Shown here: one piece after another, positions 35,995 to 47,187 of the stretch
Layout: each line of letters starts with the position of its first letter
Numbering within the stretch: position 1 is the stretch's first letter
NCBI GenBank assembly: GCA_008729055.1
Contig: SDUX01000003.1
Coordinates: 434,001-498,000, forward strand
Length of the DNA: 64,000 nt
Source of the DNA: Pyropia haitanensis
Lineage: Eukaryota; Rhodophyta; Bangiophyceae; Bangiales; Bangiaceae
Reading direction: 5' to 3'
Made by a program: the position numbers and the translations under genes
Notes under the pieces: model-generated
Seen by the model: the letters and a program-made list of their open reading frames with translations, nothing else
Told to the model about the DNA's origin: nothing
Databases searched by the model: none

Positions 35995-36360
35995 GGGGGG
36001 CCACTGCGTTAAAACTCGAATAATGGCTGTGCTGCATGCGCTTCTTGCGCTTCACCTCATGCATCCTACAAGAGGTCTGGGACCCCTGCCAACGTGGAGA
36101 AAGCTACCCATAAGTGTCTTGACACGTTTGGTAATGACGCCCCTTCGACGCCAGACCCTCCGCATCAGTGCGAAAAAGTGCCCGATTTGGTCAGCTTCAT
36201 AGCGCGGAAATTTTTCCTGTACGACCGTCACGGCAGCATGGGACACAGAGGGCGCACAGACAGAGACCCCCTGAGCTGTGCTACCTGGTCGAGAAAGCAG
36301 AAATCAGAAAGCTCGCGCAACAGCGAAGCTATGGCCGGTCAAAAACGGGTCGTACTCAGC

Positions 36361-36388
36361 CGCCTAGCTATAAGGAATCCACCTTTAG
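36361..36388 (+). repeat. GGAATCCACCTTTAG repeat, plus orientation, copy A
   Basis: A 28-base unit starting CGCCTAGCTATA and ending GGAATCCACCTTTAG. It differs from copy B at one base and is followed by CTATATGGAAT, the start of a further partial copy. Confidence 0.75.
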
Positions 36389-36618
36389 CTATATGGAATT
36401 CAAGGATTTGAGGCCGTGCTTGGGACACAGAGAAGAGCTGCAGTCGGAAGCGCACGGTCGAGAGGACGCAAATCGCTATACACCAGCCGCACGGCCGCTA
36501 CGTACACTGTTGAGAAACGGACTTCAGCACACAAGGCCCGGAAGACACCAAGGAGCACTTCCACAAAATTACAGGTCACTGCGTGCAACAGACGCTTCAC
36601 CAGGTCGATTTTTCCACC

Positions 36619-36646
36619 CGCCTAGCTATATGGAATCCACCTTTAG
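36619..36646 (+). repeat. GGAATCCACCTTTAG repeat, plus orientation, copy B
   Basis: Same unit as copy A. Its last 24 bases (36623-36646) are a perfect inverted match to 35959-35982, so the outer copies could be the ends of an element of about 0.69 kb. Confidence 0.75.
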
Positions 36647-36951
36647 GCAGTCCGTGTACAGGTCTGACAGGACGATACTGTACAAGGGATCTGGGTGCGT
36701 GCACCGCGTCCTGCCATGATGGCAACGCAGACCGCCAAGGCAGGCCGCCGCTACGGGGTCCCATCCCCACACGCACTCATCCCAGAAGACCCGGCCCGGC
36801 CCCCCTGACGCCCTCGCCCTGAGGCCGCGCCGGTCGTACGTACCCGGTCGACCACTCTCAGTGCGCACCCCCCCCCAGTACGCACAGGTACGTGCGTCCC
36901 ACCCAGCCGCCCTCCCCCCCGCCCCCCCCCCCACGCCCGCGCAGCCCCTCT

Positions 36952-38379
36952 TCATACCAGGTCAATCTCCCGGGGGCTGTACCAAATCCAGTCGGCGACC
37001 CCCCCGCCGCCCCCCAGCGGCGCCGCAATGTCCGGCACGCTCGTCCCCGCCGCGACAGTCCATCGCACGCTCGTCGGGAGGACCGTAAACGCCCGCCCGC
37101 CCGCCCGCCGCTCCACCCGCTCGGGCAGCCCGTCCCGGTTCTCCACGTGCGCCGTGCCGGCAAGGACCACCAGCCGGCACGCCGGGTCCGCGTCCAGCAC
37201 CGCCGCGGCCGACTCGGCCATGTACTCGTCCCAAAGGGTCTCGGCCTCGTAGTAGTGGCGCAAGACGGTTGGGTCAAACCGCGGCGGGCCGCCGCCGCCG
37301 CCGCCGCCGCTGCCAGTGTGGTGGGCGGCACCGCCCATGGCGGCCATCTTGGCGGCAAAGCGTGTAAAGTGCGCGCGGTTGCCGAGGTCCATTTCCGGGA
37401 GGTAGGGCACAACCGACGCGGGGAGGCTGTCGAGGCCCCCGCGCGCGACGGCCGCAACCAGCTTGCCGGGCGCGTTGAGTCCCACCACCCTCACCCGGTG
37501 AGCGCGGCAGTAGGAGAGGAGGGGCGTGTACAGCGCAGCTGGGTATCCCCACGTGTTGGGCCAGTCAGTCAGTTTCAACAGACGGGGTAGACTAATGTTG
37601 CCGGCAATGTACGCATCCAAGTGCGGCGTGTGTTGCCGATGAAACTGCTCGAGGCCGACCACCACCGGCCGCCCGCCGCCGCCAGAAGACGCGGCGGCCT
37701 TGGATAGGTCATGGAGGGCGCGGATGATGTCCAGCTGGATGCGGTGGTGAGTCGGGTGGGTGTGCGTCTCGCCGACGACCACCAGCCGGTCGACCTGAGC
37801 GGGAAAGCGGGAGAGCGAGGGACCTGTAACCGCCCCAGACCCCTCTCTTGTTGTCGTGCCGACGCCGTTTGCCGCCCCCAACCCCACCCGGGCTGTGCCC
37901 ATGCTGGCACCGCCGCCGCCACCACCCTGACCGCTGTCGGCCATCACCCGTCTCGACAGCAGCTGCTGCGGGTGCGGGGGCAGGAAGGAGCCGCTGTGGG
38001 TGTCAAAAATCAGCTCATCCCGTCGCAGCCGCGCGACGGGTGCCCCACCAGTGGCGCCACCGGCTGCGCCGCCCACCTCGGCAGCGACCGCCACCCCGGG
38101 CGGTAGCAGCACACCCGCAGCCGTCGCCGCGGCAGCGGCGGTGGAGGCGGCCAGCCAGTGGCGGCGGGAGAGGGCAGGCGGCTGTGGCTGCGGCCGCTGC
38201 AGCGGCGGCGGCGGCGGTGGCGGCGGCCGGGGCGGCCCGGGCGACGGTGGCAACCCCGCCGCGGCCGTCACAACGGGGCGGCGGCGGGGTAGTCTCGCCG
38301 CCCGCCGCGGGTCCCTGCCGGCGCGGATGGCGCGCACGCCGCCGGGTGGCGGCGGCGGGAGAAAGGCCGAGGAGTTCAT
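36952..38379 (-). CDS. ChaN/Tiki-like (DUF399) protein with thylakoid-lumen-type targeting
   Basis: 475 aa. The C-terminal domain (about residues 190-475) is the haem-binding ChaN-like family (Cofac_haem_bdg): VVVGETHTHPTHHRIQ, VVGLEQFHRQHTPHLDAYI, a TDWPNTWGYPAALYTPLL block, VVGLNAPGKLVAAVARGGL and VVLAGTAHVENRDGLPERV, carrying the family's GETH and G-x-x-H signatures. The N-terminus is bipartite: a Pro/Arg/Ala transit-like segment from MNSSAFLPPPPPGG, then LSRRHWLAASTAAAAATAAG and a hydrophobic run ending VAVAA, a twin-arginine lumenal signal with an AxA cleavage site. That predicts Tat import into the thylakoid lumen. Bacterial ChaN binds haem; the role here is inferred. The ATG at 38377-38379 was chosen; the frame is open further upstream but without that character. 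Confidence 0.85.
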   Translation of the reverse strand: MNSSAFLPPPPPGGVRAIRAGRDPRRAARLPRRRPVVTAAAGLPPSPGPPRPPPPPPPPLQRPQPQPPALSRRHWLAASTAAAAATAAGVLLPPGVAVAAEVGGAAGGATGGAPVARLRRDELIFDTHSGSFLPPHPQQLLSRRVMADSGQGGGGGGASMGTARVGLGAANGVGTTTREGSGAVTGPSLSRFPAQVDRLVVVGETHTHPTHHRIQLDIIRALHDLSKAAASSGGGGRPVVVGLEQFHRQHTPHLDAYIAGNISLPRLLKLTDWPNTWGYPAALYTPLLSYCRAHRVRVVGLNAPGKLVAAVARGGLDSLPASVVPYLPEMDLGNRAHFTRFAAKMAAMGGAAHHTGSGGGGGGGPPRFDPTVLRHYYEAETLWDEYMAESAAAVLDADPACRLVVLAGTAHVENRDGLPERVERRAGGRAFTVLPTSVRWTVAAGTSVPDIAAPLGGGGGVADWIWYSPREIDLV

Positions 38380-39102
38380 GGCGGCCACAGGGGGGGACGC
38401 AGCGGCAACGGCGGCAGCGACGGCAACAGCTGCGGCAGCGGCAGCAGGGGGAGACAGCGTCAGAGGTAGTACGGCCACCACCGCCAAGCCAGTGCAGGTC
38501 GGCGGCGATTTCGCGTGCAATGGAGCGACGAAGCTGCCCTGTCCACGCCTGTTGAACGCCAGCCCGCACGACGGCACGCTGCTTGCAGCACGACCCCTGC
38601 AGGCGAGAGAGCACAAGGAGGCGGCTTGCCGCCGTGGCCGCAGCAGGCAGCAGACCGCTGTGTGCGGCTGCTCCCGCAAAGTGGAAGGATCCGAGCGAGT
38701 CACGGGAGGACCTGAGATGCAATCGTGACCGTCCATTGTCGACTGCCATCCACCACCCACCAGAAAGATCAGCAATTGCGTGCGAGCATGAAGTTGACAA
38801 CAGACGACCAAAATAGTGTGCAATTGGGGACGCCACGGGAGCATCGACGTGGCCGCACGACGTTCGTACACCACGAGGAAAGGAAAAGGACACTACCGTT
38901 CGGCACCTGCATCAAAGCTTCGCGGTGGCTGCATGCCGTAAGCAAGACAACTCTTATCGTCTCCTCGTACATCATCATTCTACATTTCCCGCTCAATACA
39001 TGTACATGGGGAACCACGGGACGACTCTCGCGGAGCAGTCCCTCACTCCCACCTCTTCCACCCTTCACAGTCCCTCCAACCCTCGATTTCGCCCATTGCT
39101 GC
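38380..39102. other. Intergenic between two minus-strand genes
   Basis: About 0.7 kb between the SnRK1 beta stop and the ChaN-like start. AT-richer in the middle. The frame of the ChaN-like gene stays open to 38874, but the extension shows no conserved sequence. Confidence 0.4.
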
Positions 39103-41352
39103 TCACGACACAGTCTCGGGAAGGTAGACCAGGCTGGTCACCCGCTTCGTAGCGTATCGCCGGACGACAGCCACCACCACTGCCCCCTCTGCGTCCACGC
39201 ACTGGTCACCGCCAGACTCCCAAATGTCCACGCCCGCCACGCCATTCCCCGGCACGTGCCGCGCCGCCAAGTGACCTGGCGGCAGTCGTCCCCGCCCCGG
39301 CGGTGGAGGCGGTTGCGGCAGCTGCGCAGGCGTGCTCTGGAGAGAGACGAACAGGTGGCCGATGAGCACGTGGCCCATCGAGTCGCGGCGCGACGCCGCC
39401 AGTGGCGCCGACGAGCAGCCAGTGGTGACCCCCGCACGGATCGAGGGGGTGACGAGAATGGGCGGCAACAACGGCGGGTCGTCCGAGTGGCCGCCCACGG
39501 CTACCGCGGAGGCCAGCGGGATCATGTTGCCAGCGCCCGTGCGGCGGAGGGAGCCGCCACCCGCGGACCGCCACGCCTTCGACACGTCGTGGGGAACGGA
39601 GCACGTGTAGGACTCGGGAGGAGAACCGGGCGGCATGGACGCCGCAGCCAGCGCCGCCGATGCCGCCGCAGCGGTCCCGCACACCCGTCTCCCGCTTCCC
39701 GATGCGCCATACCGCGTGCCAGGAGCAGCCGGCCGGCCAGGTCCGCCACCGACAGGCGCGGCTTCGGTCTTGCGCGTCGGTCGGGGGATGGCAGCAGAGA
39801 GGGTGAACGCCGGAGCGGAGCTGGCCGACACAGCCGCTGACTGGGGCGGCGGGTCCGGCGACCGGCACGGGCGCGTCATACCAACCGCGCTGGCTGCTGC
39901 CAATGGCCCGGGCCGGGCGACCGGCGTAGGAGGGTCCGGGCTGGTGCTCGTTCCGCGGGTTGTGGAGCTGCTGCCTGGGCTCCCAAGCGTGTTACCCACG
40001 TCACAGTCGTAACCACCGCTACCGCGGCTGGCGCGCATACCGCCACCGACCTTGTCCACGGCGGGGGCGTCAAGGAGGAACTCCGAGCCGCTCGCCACGC
40101 ACATCTCACCAGAGGCGAGAACTGCGATGTTGCCTGTGTCAGCTGCCACAAACTCAGCGGTGAGGGTGTTGTTCAGGTTGCCCATCGGGTCGACTGACGT
40201 AGGTGCTCCGGCATAGTGCTGCCACTCGCCGTTGACAATGTACCTGCAATGCAGATCAATGAGCGGAGCAGACCACACAAGCAACAGAAAAGGAACCAAG
40301 TCAGAAGCTGCTGCCAATAGGACGCACCTGGGATGAATGGCACGGTACCATCACGCCTCACTCGCCCATACAGAGAGGCCTCAAACCAAGCACGTGGGTA
40401 TCATCACATTGCCCACTCACATACTTGTAGTGATGGGTCCCCGGTTCAAGATTCAAAAGCCGCGCGTGGACGCCGCCCCCAATGTACGCCAGTGGCACCC
40501 GGGCGGTCCATCCATCCCAGGAGCCCGCTACCGCCACGTCCGCATCCGCCGGGCCCTGATACCGCAGCTGCACCGGCACCAGATGGGAAGCTGCACCCCA
40601 CACCCGGTGGAGCATGCGCAAAGAACAATTTCGATCAAGGCACTCCATAAACATAGGTCCAGAAAGTAGCGGCTCGAGTGAGCGCTAAGTGCCACCGTCA
40701 TCGCCACGGCCGCACGCCGCCCACACGCGCGGCAAACCCGGCAGCCGTCATGCACAGGTCTGCTTCTATGCCTACAAGGCAACGAAGTTGGTCCCCGCAC
40801 CTCCCCATTCGATCCACTCCCAGGCACATGACAGGCTTACCTCTTGCATGTGGCGGCTGGGCCGCAGTCCCACCCGCTCGCGACCCAGAGCCCGTCCTCG
40901 CCTCCCCCTCCATCCCCGCCACCACCTCTCCGTCCCGCTCCCGACGCGACGACGGCGACGGCGGAGCGGGGGATGCGCCCACAGTCCCTCTTGCGCCACC
41001 CTTTGCCGCGCCCGCCTCGGCGTTCAGCGTCGCGTCTGATGGGAAGTTCCGCACTGACGCATTGCTGGGACAAGGAGGAAGCTCACCACCGTCCACGTCA
41101 AACAAGCACGCCATGTCCAAGAGGTCCATGTCAGCTGGCGAGCCCTTCCCGGCAGGCCGACTGGCCACGGACTCGTCAAGGCAGGCTGAGCTCGCCCCAA
41201 AATCATGTCCACACAAAACGAGGCACACCAGATGCAGTACGCAAAGGCGGTCTCGGACACAGGCGGCGGCACCCGACGAGCTCCACTCGGCGGTCCACCA
41301 CGCCGACCGGGTGGCAATGCAACCCCCCAGTGCGGCCTCATGCTTACCCCAT
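39103..41352 (-). CDS. SnRK1/AMPK beta subunit (CBM48 + ASC domain), four exons proposed
   Basis: Scaffold and glycogen/starch-sensing subunit of the SnRK1 (AMPK) energy-sensing kinase. Exon 4 (40243-39103) and exon 3 (40590-40425) are well supported. Together they form CBM48 (residues about 121-190: VPVQLRYQG, VAVAGSWDGW, HHYKYIVNGEWQHY, split between HHYK and YIVNG at GTATGT). Residues about 384-553 are the ASC domain (ESYTCSVPHDVSKAW, PPLLPPIL, HVLIGHLFV, RYATKRVTSLVYLP) with a long Ser/Pro/Ala linker before it. Exon 2 ends at 40841 with GTAAGC and joins exon 3 in frame; its best start is 41190. The proposed exon 1 is only ATGGG (41352-41348), in perfect context CCACCATGG and followed by GTAAGC. 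The join gives MGSACLDES, an N-myristoylation-type start as in other beta subunits. Total 553 aa. The exon 1-2 junction (acceptor GCGAG) is the least certain part. Confidence 0.82.
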
Positions 41353-42414
41353 GGTGGATGGCCCCACCCACGACGACACAGGTCCCCACACACCCGAGAA
41401 CACGGCTCCAACCACAAAGCACGCCAAGCGAACGGCGCGTCCTTGAACTAGCGGCAGTCCGGCGGATGCCGCGCGGAGCCGATGCCCCCGGTGCGCATGT
41501 CAGGCGCTGTCCCACCTTGTACCCCCCCCCCCCCCTCGTTCCCCACTGCCCGTACCCAGGGCCCCGAACGTAAACACACACGGCGGCCGACGGAAAAAGG
41601 GCCCCGGCTGGAAGAGTCGGGCGCTACCACCTGCTGGGGCAACCGTGCGGGTCCGCTTCGCCCCAGCGTGTGGCACGCGCGTCCGAGGTCGACGAGCTGA
41701 GGGGGCGCTACACCAGCAGAGAGGAGTCCACGGGGGCTTTCCTGAGCGGGAGAGCCTCGGGAAGCACCCTCTCACAAATCAGGTCCTGCGGCACGCCAGC
41801 GTGGGTGCGGGGGGCCACTCGTCTGGCGCTGGCGGCCGCCCAGAGAGGTCGCGCAGCGGGTGCCGGCAGGCCTTGGCCCCCCATTGCCTAAACTCACAGA
41901 CACAGAACGCCTCCGCCGGGACCACCCAGCGTCTGCCACCAATTGGGCCCCGCGCAGGGGGCAGGGACGTCCGGCCGGTCTCGTCGGTCTTTCGGTGGCG
42001 TTTGTCTGTGATTGGTCGGTGTTGCGCACCACCACCGACGATCCGACGATCCACAACATGGCACGCTTGAAGACGCAGCCTTCGTCAGCTGCTGTGAACC
42101 AATGCCGCCATGGACCCGCCTTGTAGCCCACGCAGGCGCCCTCCGCAACGGCACGGATTCCTATGCAAGGCCGACAGCTGACGACCGACAAGATATTAGT
42201 CCGTTCGGGCCACCTGATTGGGTTGACCTCGGCCACACGCTGTCTTGAGACTAGTGAACTACAGATGTACTTGTTGGTGACGGTCAAGCATGCCCAAAAT
42301 GCCAAGAATTGGCAGTCCGCCTACTCGACACGTGTGTGCGTCTACTCTCAGGAACATGAGACCGGCCCAGGAACACGACTCAAAAGAGGTACCAGCGGCC
42401 TCAGGCGTCAACAA
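41353..42414. other. Intergenic, no gene seen
   Basis: About 1.1 kb between the proposed SnRK1 beta start and the ACBP stop. Includes a C run at about 41521-41534. Mixed-composition short frames on both strands, none recognisable. Confidence 0.45.
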
Positions 42415-43212
42415 CTAGATCTTGGACTCGAAGCTGGTGCCGCAGAGCTCGTCCACCTTCTTGATGTACTCCTTCATGGCGTCCTCCTTCGCCGTACCCT
42501 GGCGCTTGGTCCACTCATCAAACTTGGCCTTGGCCTCCTGGTTGAAGAGACCACCGGGCCGGGCTGCGGATTGTCATAACCAAACATCAGCACACAGGAA
42601 ACAAACGCGCACGCAATCAGACAAGGGCGATCGAGGAGGAAGAGGGGCGTCAGCTCAGGTGTCCACACACGTCAAAGGCGGACGACAAGACATGCGTTCC
42701 TTGCCACTACTGTAACTACCGACCAACGCGATCCAGACCAAACAGACACCGCCATGCCACGCGCAAGCACCAGAAAAAAGAAAAAACCCAGCAGAGCAGC
42801 AGGACAACCAAAGAGAACGCCAAACGTACGAATGTTGACGTCGCCAATGGTGCTCTGCTTGAAGTAGCCGTACAGGAACAGCCGGTCGGCGTTCGATGCC
42901 TCCTTCAGCTGCTTCACCCGCTCGGCAGCCTCGTTGAAAACGTCCTGCAAGCGGTAAGCAACGCAGTCCGACAGAGTAGGGAAAGAGATGCAGGGAGTGT
43001 GGGGGAAAAGGATGGGACGAAGGACAAAACCCCCACACGCGTCAGTCCCGAGCTCATCGCTACCACCAAAAAGGTCTCAGAAACTCCACGACCGTTGCAG
43101 GCAGGATGCCACGCCTGTTTCACAGGCACTGGATCCATCACCACGCCTGTCTCGTGCGGACTGAGTCCCTCGACTGGCCCCTGTCGCCAAACAAACGTAC
43201 CGCAACGGCCAT
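42415..43212 (-). CDS. ACBP: Acyl-CoA-binding protein, three exons
   Basis: Small cytosolic carrier of long-chain acyl-CoA esters. Exons on the minus strand: 43212-43201 (only 12 bases, MAVA), 42944-42830 and 42563-42415, joining in frame to 91 aa, the usual family length. The four-helix signature is complete: [29 protein letters not shown], then across the second intron IPRPG, followed by [11 protein letters not shown] and [12 protein letters not shown], ending ESKI. The Tyr, Lys and Trp that contact CoA and the acyl chain (YGYFKQ, KFDEW) are present. Both donors are GTACGT and the acceptors are TTGCAG and CCGCAG. The start context CGTACCATGG follows a pyrimidine-rich coding-strand tract. 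Confidence 0.93.
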
Positions 43213-43726
43213 GGTACGTCGTAGGTGGGTGGGGGACGACAGGGACAGAAAAAACAGAACAGCAGACGCGCGTGTACAGGATCCTGGCTGCAGTGGCGAT
43301 GGAGGACAGGAGGGGAGGGGTGTGCACGGATTGGGGCAGGGCGTGGCGGTGAGGCAAGGGGAGGCGATGGGTCAATGGCGCGGAGCGCAACGTGTACGCG
43401 TCTGCCAGTGTGAGCGCAGCTATGGAATCTCTCACCAATCTCAGGTATCCACGTCCATACGGATTGATGATTGGCTCGTAGAAGAAAATACTTCGGTATT
43501 TGAAAAAAGGTTTGCTGCGACAGTCGCGTCAGGGACAGAGAACGACCGAAAACTGGGAAGTGGACAAAAAAAAGACGAGGCCCCACGAGCAGCGCAGTGA
43601 ACAGGGAGAGGGAGAAGACCATGCCACCGTGAGCAGGCCGACAAGCACGCTCCAACACAGAGCCAAACGCAGAGTAGCACGACCGATAGGGTTGAGGAGA
43701 GACCCGCCCACGCGCCACCCCCTCGA
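43213..43726. other. Upstream region of ACBP
   Basis: About 0.5 kb. A/G-rich on the plus strand (pyrimidine-rich in ACBP sense), especially 43225-43265 and 43550-43625. It also holds the 3' flank of the HEAT-repeat gene. No gene seen. Confidence 0.4.
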
Positions 43727-46700
43727 CTAGTCCACCGTGCCCCCCCCCCCAAAGCAACAAAAGCCGCCCTTTTTTGGCGGCTTGCTCGGTCTCCGCGCTG
43801 CTGCCGGCCCTGGCGGCGCGGCCGCCGCCGAGGTGCTCTTGGCAGGCCCGCCCGTCCTGGCGCCAGCGCCGGCCTTGGTGGTCGCCGCTGCCGCGCCGGC
43901 CGCCACTCCGTTGGGCCCCGCCGGCGCCACCTTGGATGGACGGGCCGACGTGGAGACCCGGCCCGGCCCAATGGTGGTGCCACCCATCCCGCCTGGGGCG
44001 GGGGGGATGGACGACTTGGGCAGCGACGAGCTCGCCTGCGCCCCACCAGCGGCACTGTCCCGGGGGGCAGGCACGACGCTGGAGCGGCGAGCGCCAATAG
44101 CGCCGTCCACACTCGTGCGGCCCATCATCGGGGGTGCCTTGGCGCCGCCCCCTGGCGGCTGCTGCCGGGGGGACACCTTCGGCGAGCCCTGCGCCTGAGC
44201 GGTGGCGTGCGGGTGGCCCGCACCGCCGGGCAAGCCACCCCCGCCGCGACCGCCCAGAGCGTCGCTGCCATGCGCCCCCCGGAACGGACCGTCGGCCGCG
44301 TCGTCGCCAGTCGCAGTCGCTCCAATTGTGCCCGGGCCAACGCCGTTGGCGGCACCGCCACCCACACCAGGGTCGCCGCCCAACGCGGATGTCCCGGGGA
44401 TGAGGTGGAGGGGAATCAGCGGCTTGACGCTGCGCTTCACAAAGAAGAGCGTCTCCGCAACGGCCCGCGACTCATCCTCGGATGCCTGTGACTTGGTCAT
44501 GCGCGTGCAGCCGGCGACCACGGCCGCCTGGCCGGCCCGGGCCTCTGCCGCCACCCCCGAGTCGGGGTCAGAGCAGAGGCGATCCAGAGCGGCAAGGACA
44601 TCCGTCATGGACTTGCGGGTCGCCGCCTCCTCCTCCAGCGCGGCGCCTACCACCACGCCGTTGTCACTATCGGGCCGCGCCGCGGCGTAGGCCGCGGCGA
44701 CACGGGGCAGGATGGTCGCCACCCGCAGCCGCACATTCGGCACCGCGTCGTCGGCCAGGGTGATGAGCTCGTCACCAAACAAGACCCGGAAAAGGGTGGA
44801 CGAGTACACGTCCAGGGCGGCCGCTGCGCCGTCAGTGTAGGCCAGACGTGTCCAGTATACCTTGCCACGCGCCCACTCTGTCCGGAAGTGCTTGACGATG
44901 TGGTCCCGCCGGCGAACGTCAGAAATGAAGCGCATCGCACGGACTAGCGCCCGCATGGACGCCTTGCGGACCAGGTACGTGCTCTCCCGCGCCATCTGGA
45001 ATAGCAGCGGCGCCAGGTGGTCGCACAGCACATCCTGGGGAATCCGATGGGAGACGGTCTCAATGTGCGAGGCGAGCAGCTCCTGCGTCCGCCACGAGTC
45101 TTGCGCCACCGGCACGAGCGACGCAAAAAAGGGCGCCAGCTCCAGCGCGCCCACATCTTCGTCGGCGGGAGAAAAGGAGCCTGGCCGGGACTCGCGGCGG
45201 CGGGTCCGGGCCTCGGCAGTGTCGCCCTCCATGTCCGAGTCCACCGTCGTGGCGTGACCCGTCAGGACCTCCACCGCGCTGGACAGGTGGGAGAGCGCGT
45301 TCATCCGCACCTGCGGGTTGATGTCCGTGATGAGCGACGCAAACGCGCCGAGAACCTCCTCCCTAAGAGGCCCCATGCCCAGCTGCGCAACAGTCTGGTG
45401 GAAGCCCGCCGCTAACGTGGCGCGCGTCTCCACGTCCGAGTCGGTGGCGAGCGCGTGGAGGACGCCCCGTGCCTTTTCGGGCCGTGACGACCCGCACACG
45501 GACGCCACGGCTGGCAGGTTAAACGCGCACCAGTGCCGAACCGTCGGACCGTTGCAGGTGACCATCCGCCGCAGCGCGTTGAGCGCCACCGTCCACGCGT
45601 CCTCATCCTGCAGCAGCGAGCAGACGGCCCAGAGAAAGACGCCAAAAACTTCCGCAAAGATCTCGAGTAGCAGGTACGTTTCGTCCGAGACGGTGCGCAG
45701 GTCCGACGCCGCGACCGAGCCGGCGCGGTTGCACTCGGCGAGGAAGAGCGGCAGCAATACAGTGCCATACAACGACGTTGGCCGCGCCGTCTCGCGGTGC
45801 GCGCCGGCGGTCTTGGCCAGCGCCCGCAGCGCCGCCGCCCGCACGCGCGCGTTCTCGTCCTGCATGAGGCTGACCAGCTTTGGCCAAAAGTGGGTCTCGC
45901 ACACCGCCAGCGGCAGGGCGGCGCCGAGCGTCGCCACCGACTGAGCAATCATGGCGCGTACGGACGCGTCGTCGTCATCGCACAGCATCAGGGTGGCGGG
46001 GAGGAACTGGGCCTCCAGGTCCGCCGGCGCGAGCACGCTCTCCAGCGCCCCAATGATGCGCGCGGCGAGGCGTCGCGAGTCGGCCGCCGGTGATGAGGCG
46101 CGCGCCGAGACGGCGGGGACCACCAGCCGCAGCGCGTCGTCCTTTGGCAGCTGGGGGAGGAGCATGGAGAGGATCTCGCCCCAGGCGTCAAAGACGTCGC
46201 CCGACGCGGACAAGTTGATGATCCGCAACGCCGCGACGACGACCCGCCGCGCAATGTGCGGTGGCACCACGGAGCCCACGACAAAGTAGAGGGCCTCTGC
46301 AGCCGCCATCTGCACCTCTTCCTGCCAGTGGACGGCGTCGCGGCAAATCTCGGGCACCATGATGGCGATCGTCTCCTCCGGGCAGTGGCGGAGGAACTGG
46401 GAAAACTGCAACAGCACCGCAAGCCGCTCCACGTCGCTGCCCTCGAGCAGCACCAGCGTCGCGTTGGGGACGGACGTGAGCACGTCATCGTTGAGGACCA
46501 CGTACTCAACGTCCGACGTGTCCTGCTGCACACAGACCGCACCCACAAACGGTAGCCAACCAGACAAAGGGCAAAGCAGGCCAGGGGGACGGGCGCCAAG
46601 GCCAACCAAGGAGTCAAGTCACGCCCCACGACGCGCGACGGCCAGAACACAGAGCCACACCGTTAGCATACAGTACCGCAACCACGCCGCAGCACACCCG

Positions 46701-47123
46701 CGGCGGCGCGACGCCAAGACCGCGTCCGCACTCCCCGACTCTCAGCTGCAACCCAGCGCAAGTTGGGCACAGAGGCACGCCCCACGGGACAGTACCCGTT
46801 CAACCGCACCCCCACACCGCCCACCCCAACCACGCCCTGCCGCCGCTCGCCTCCCCCTCCACCCACCCACCCCCCCCCCGCCCCGTCCCACCCCCTCCTC
46901 ACCCCCTCCGCCGCGCCGTCACGGCACGCAGCAGCCAAGACAAACGTACAGACTCGCCCCGCGCCGCCCGCCGCGCGGCGGCCGTGTCGTCCGTGTCGCC
47001 CAGCCCCTCCTCCGCACACTCGTGCGCGAGCACCCCCGGCGGCGGCCCCGACCCGAGCGCCGACAGCGCCGCGAGGCTCTCCCCCCCTGCCGCGGCGGCG
47101 TCGCCGCCTGCCGCCGCGGCGTC

Positions 47124-47154
<31 letters not shown>

Positions 47155-47156
47155 TC

Positions 47157-47187
<31 letters not shown>

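Larger units (their letters stand above)
34301..36951. other. AT-richer intergenic block, no gene recognised
   Basis: The sequence has mixed composition from about 34.4 kb and many short frames, none longer than about 195 codons and none with a recognisable domain. It holds the dispersed GGAATCCACCTTTAG repeats listed separately. The last 150 bases precede the stop of the ChaN-like gene and are C-rich. Confidence 0.45.

Noticed and set aside
38380..38874. N-terminal extension of the ChaN-like protein up to 38874
   Set aside because: The extension lacks targeting or conserved features, whereas the ATG at 38379 starts directly before the transit-like and twin-arginine segments.
43727..46609. 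PP2A 65-kDa scaffold subunit A
   Set aside because: Repeat sequences and the long low-complexity ends do not follow the 15-repeat scaffold; the PPP4R4-type assignment fits better, though it is not certain.
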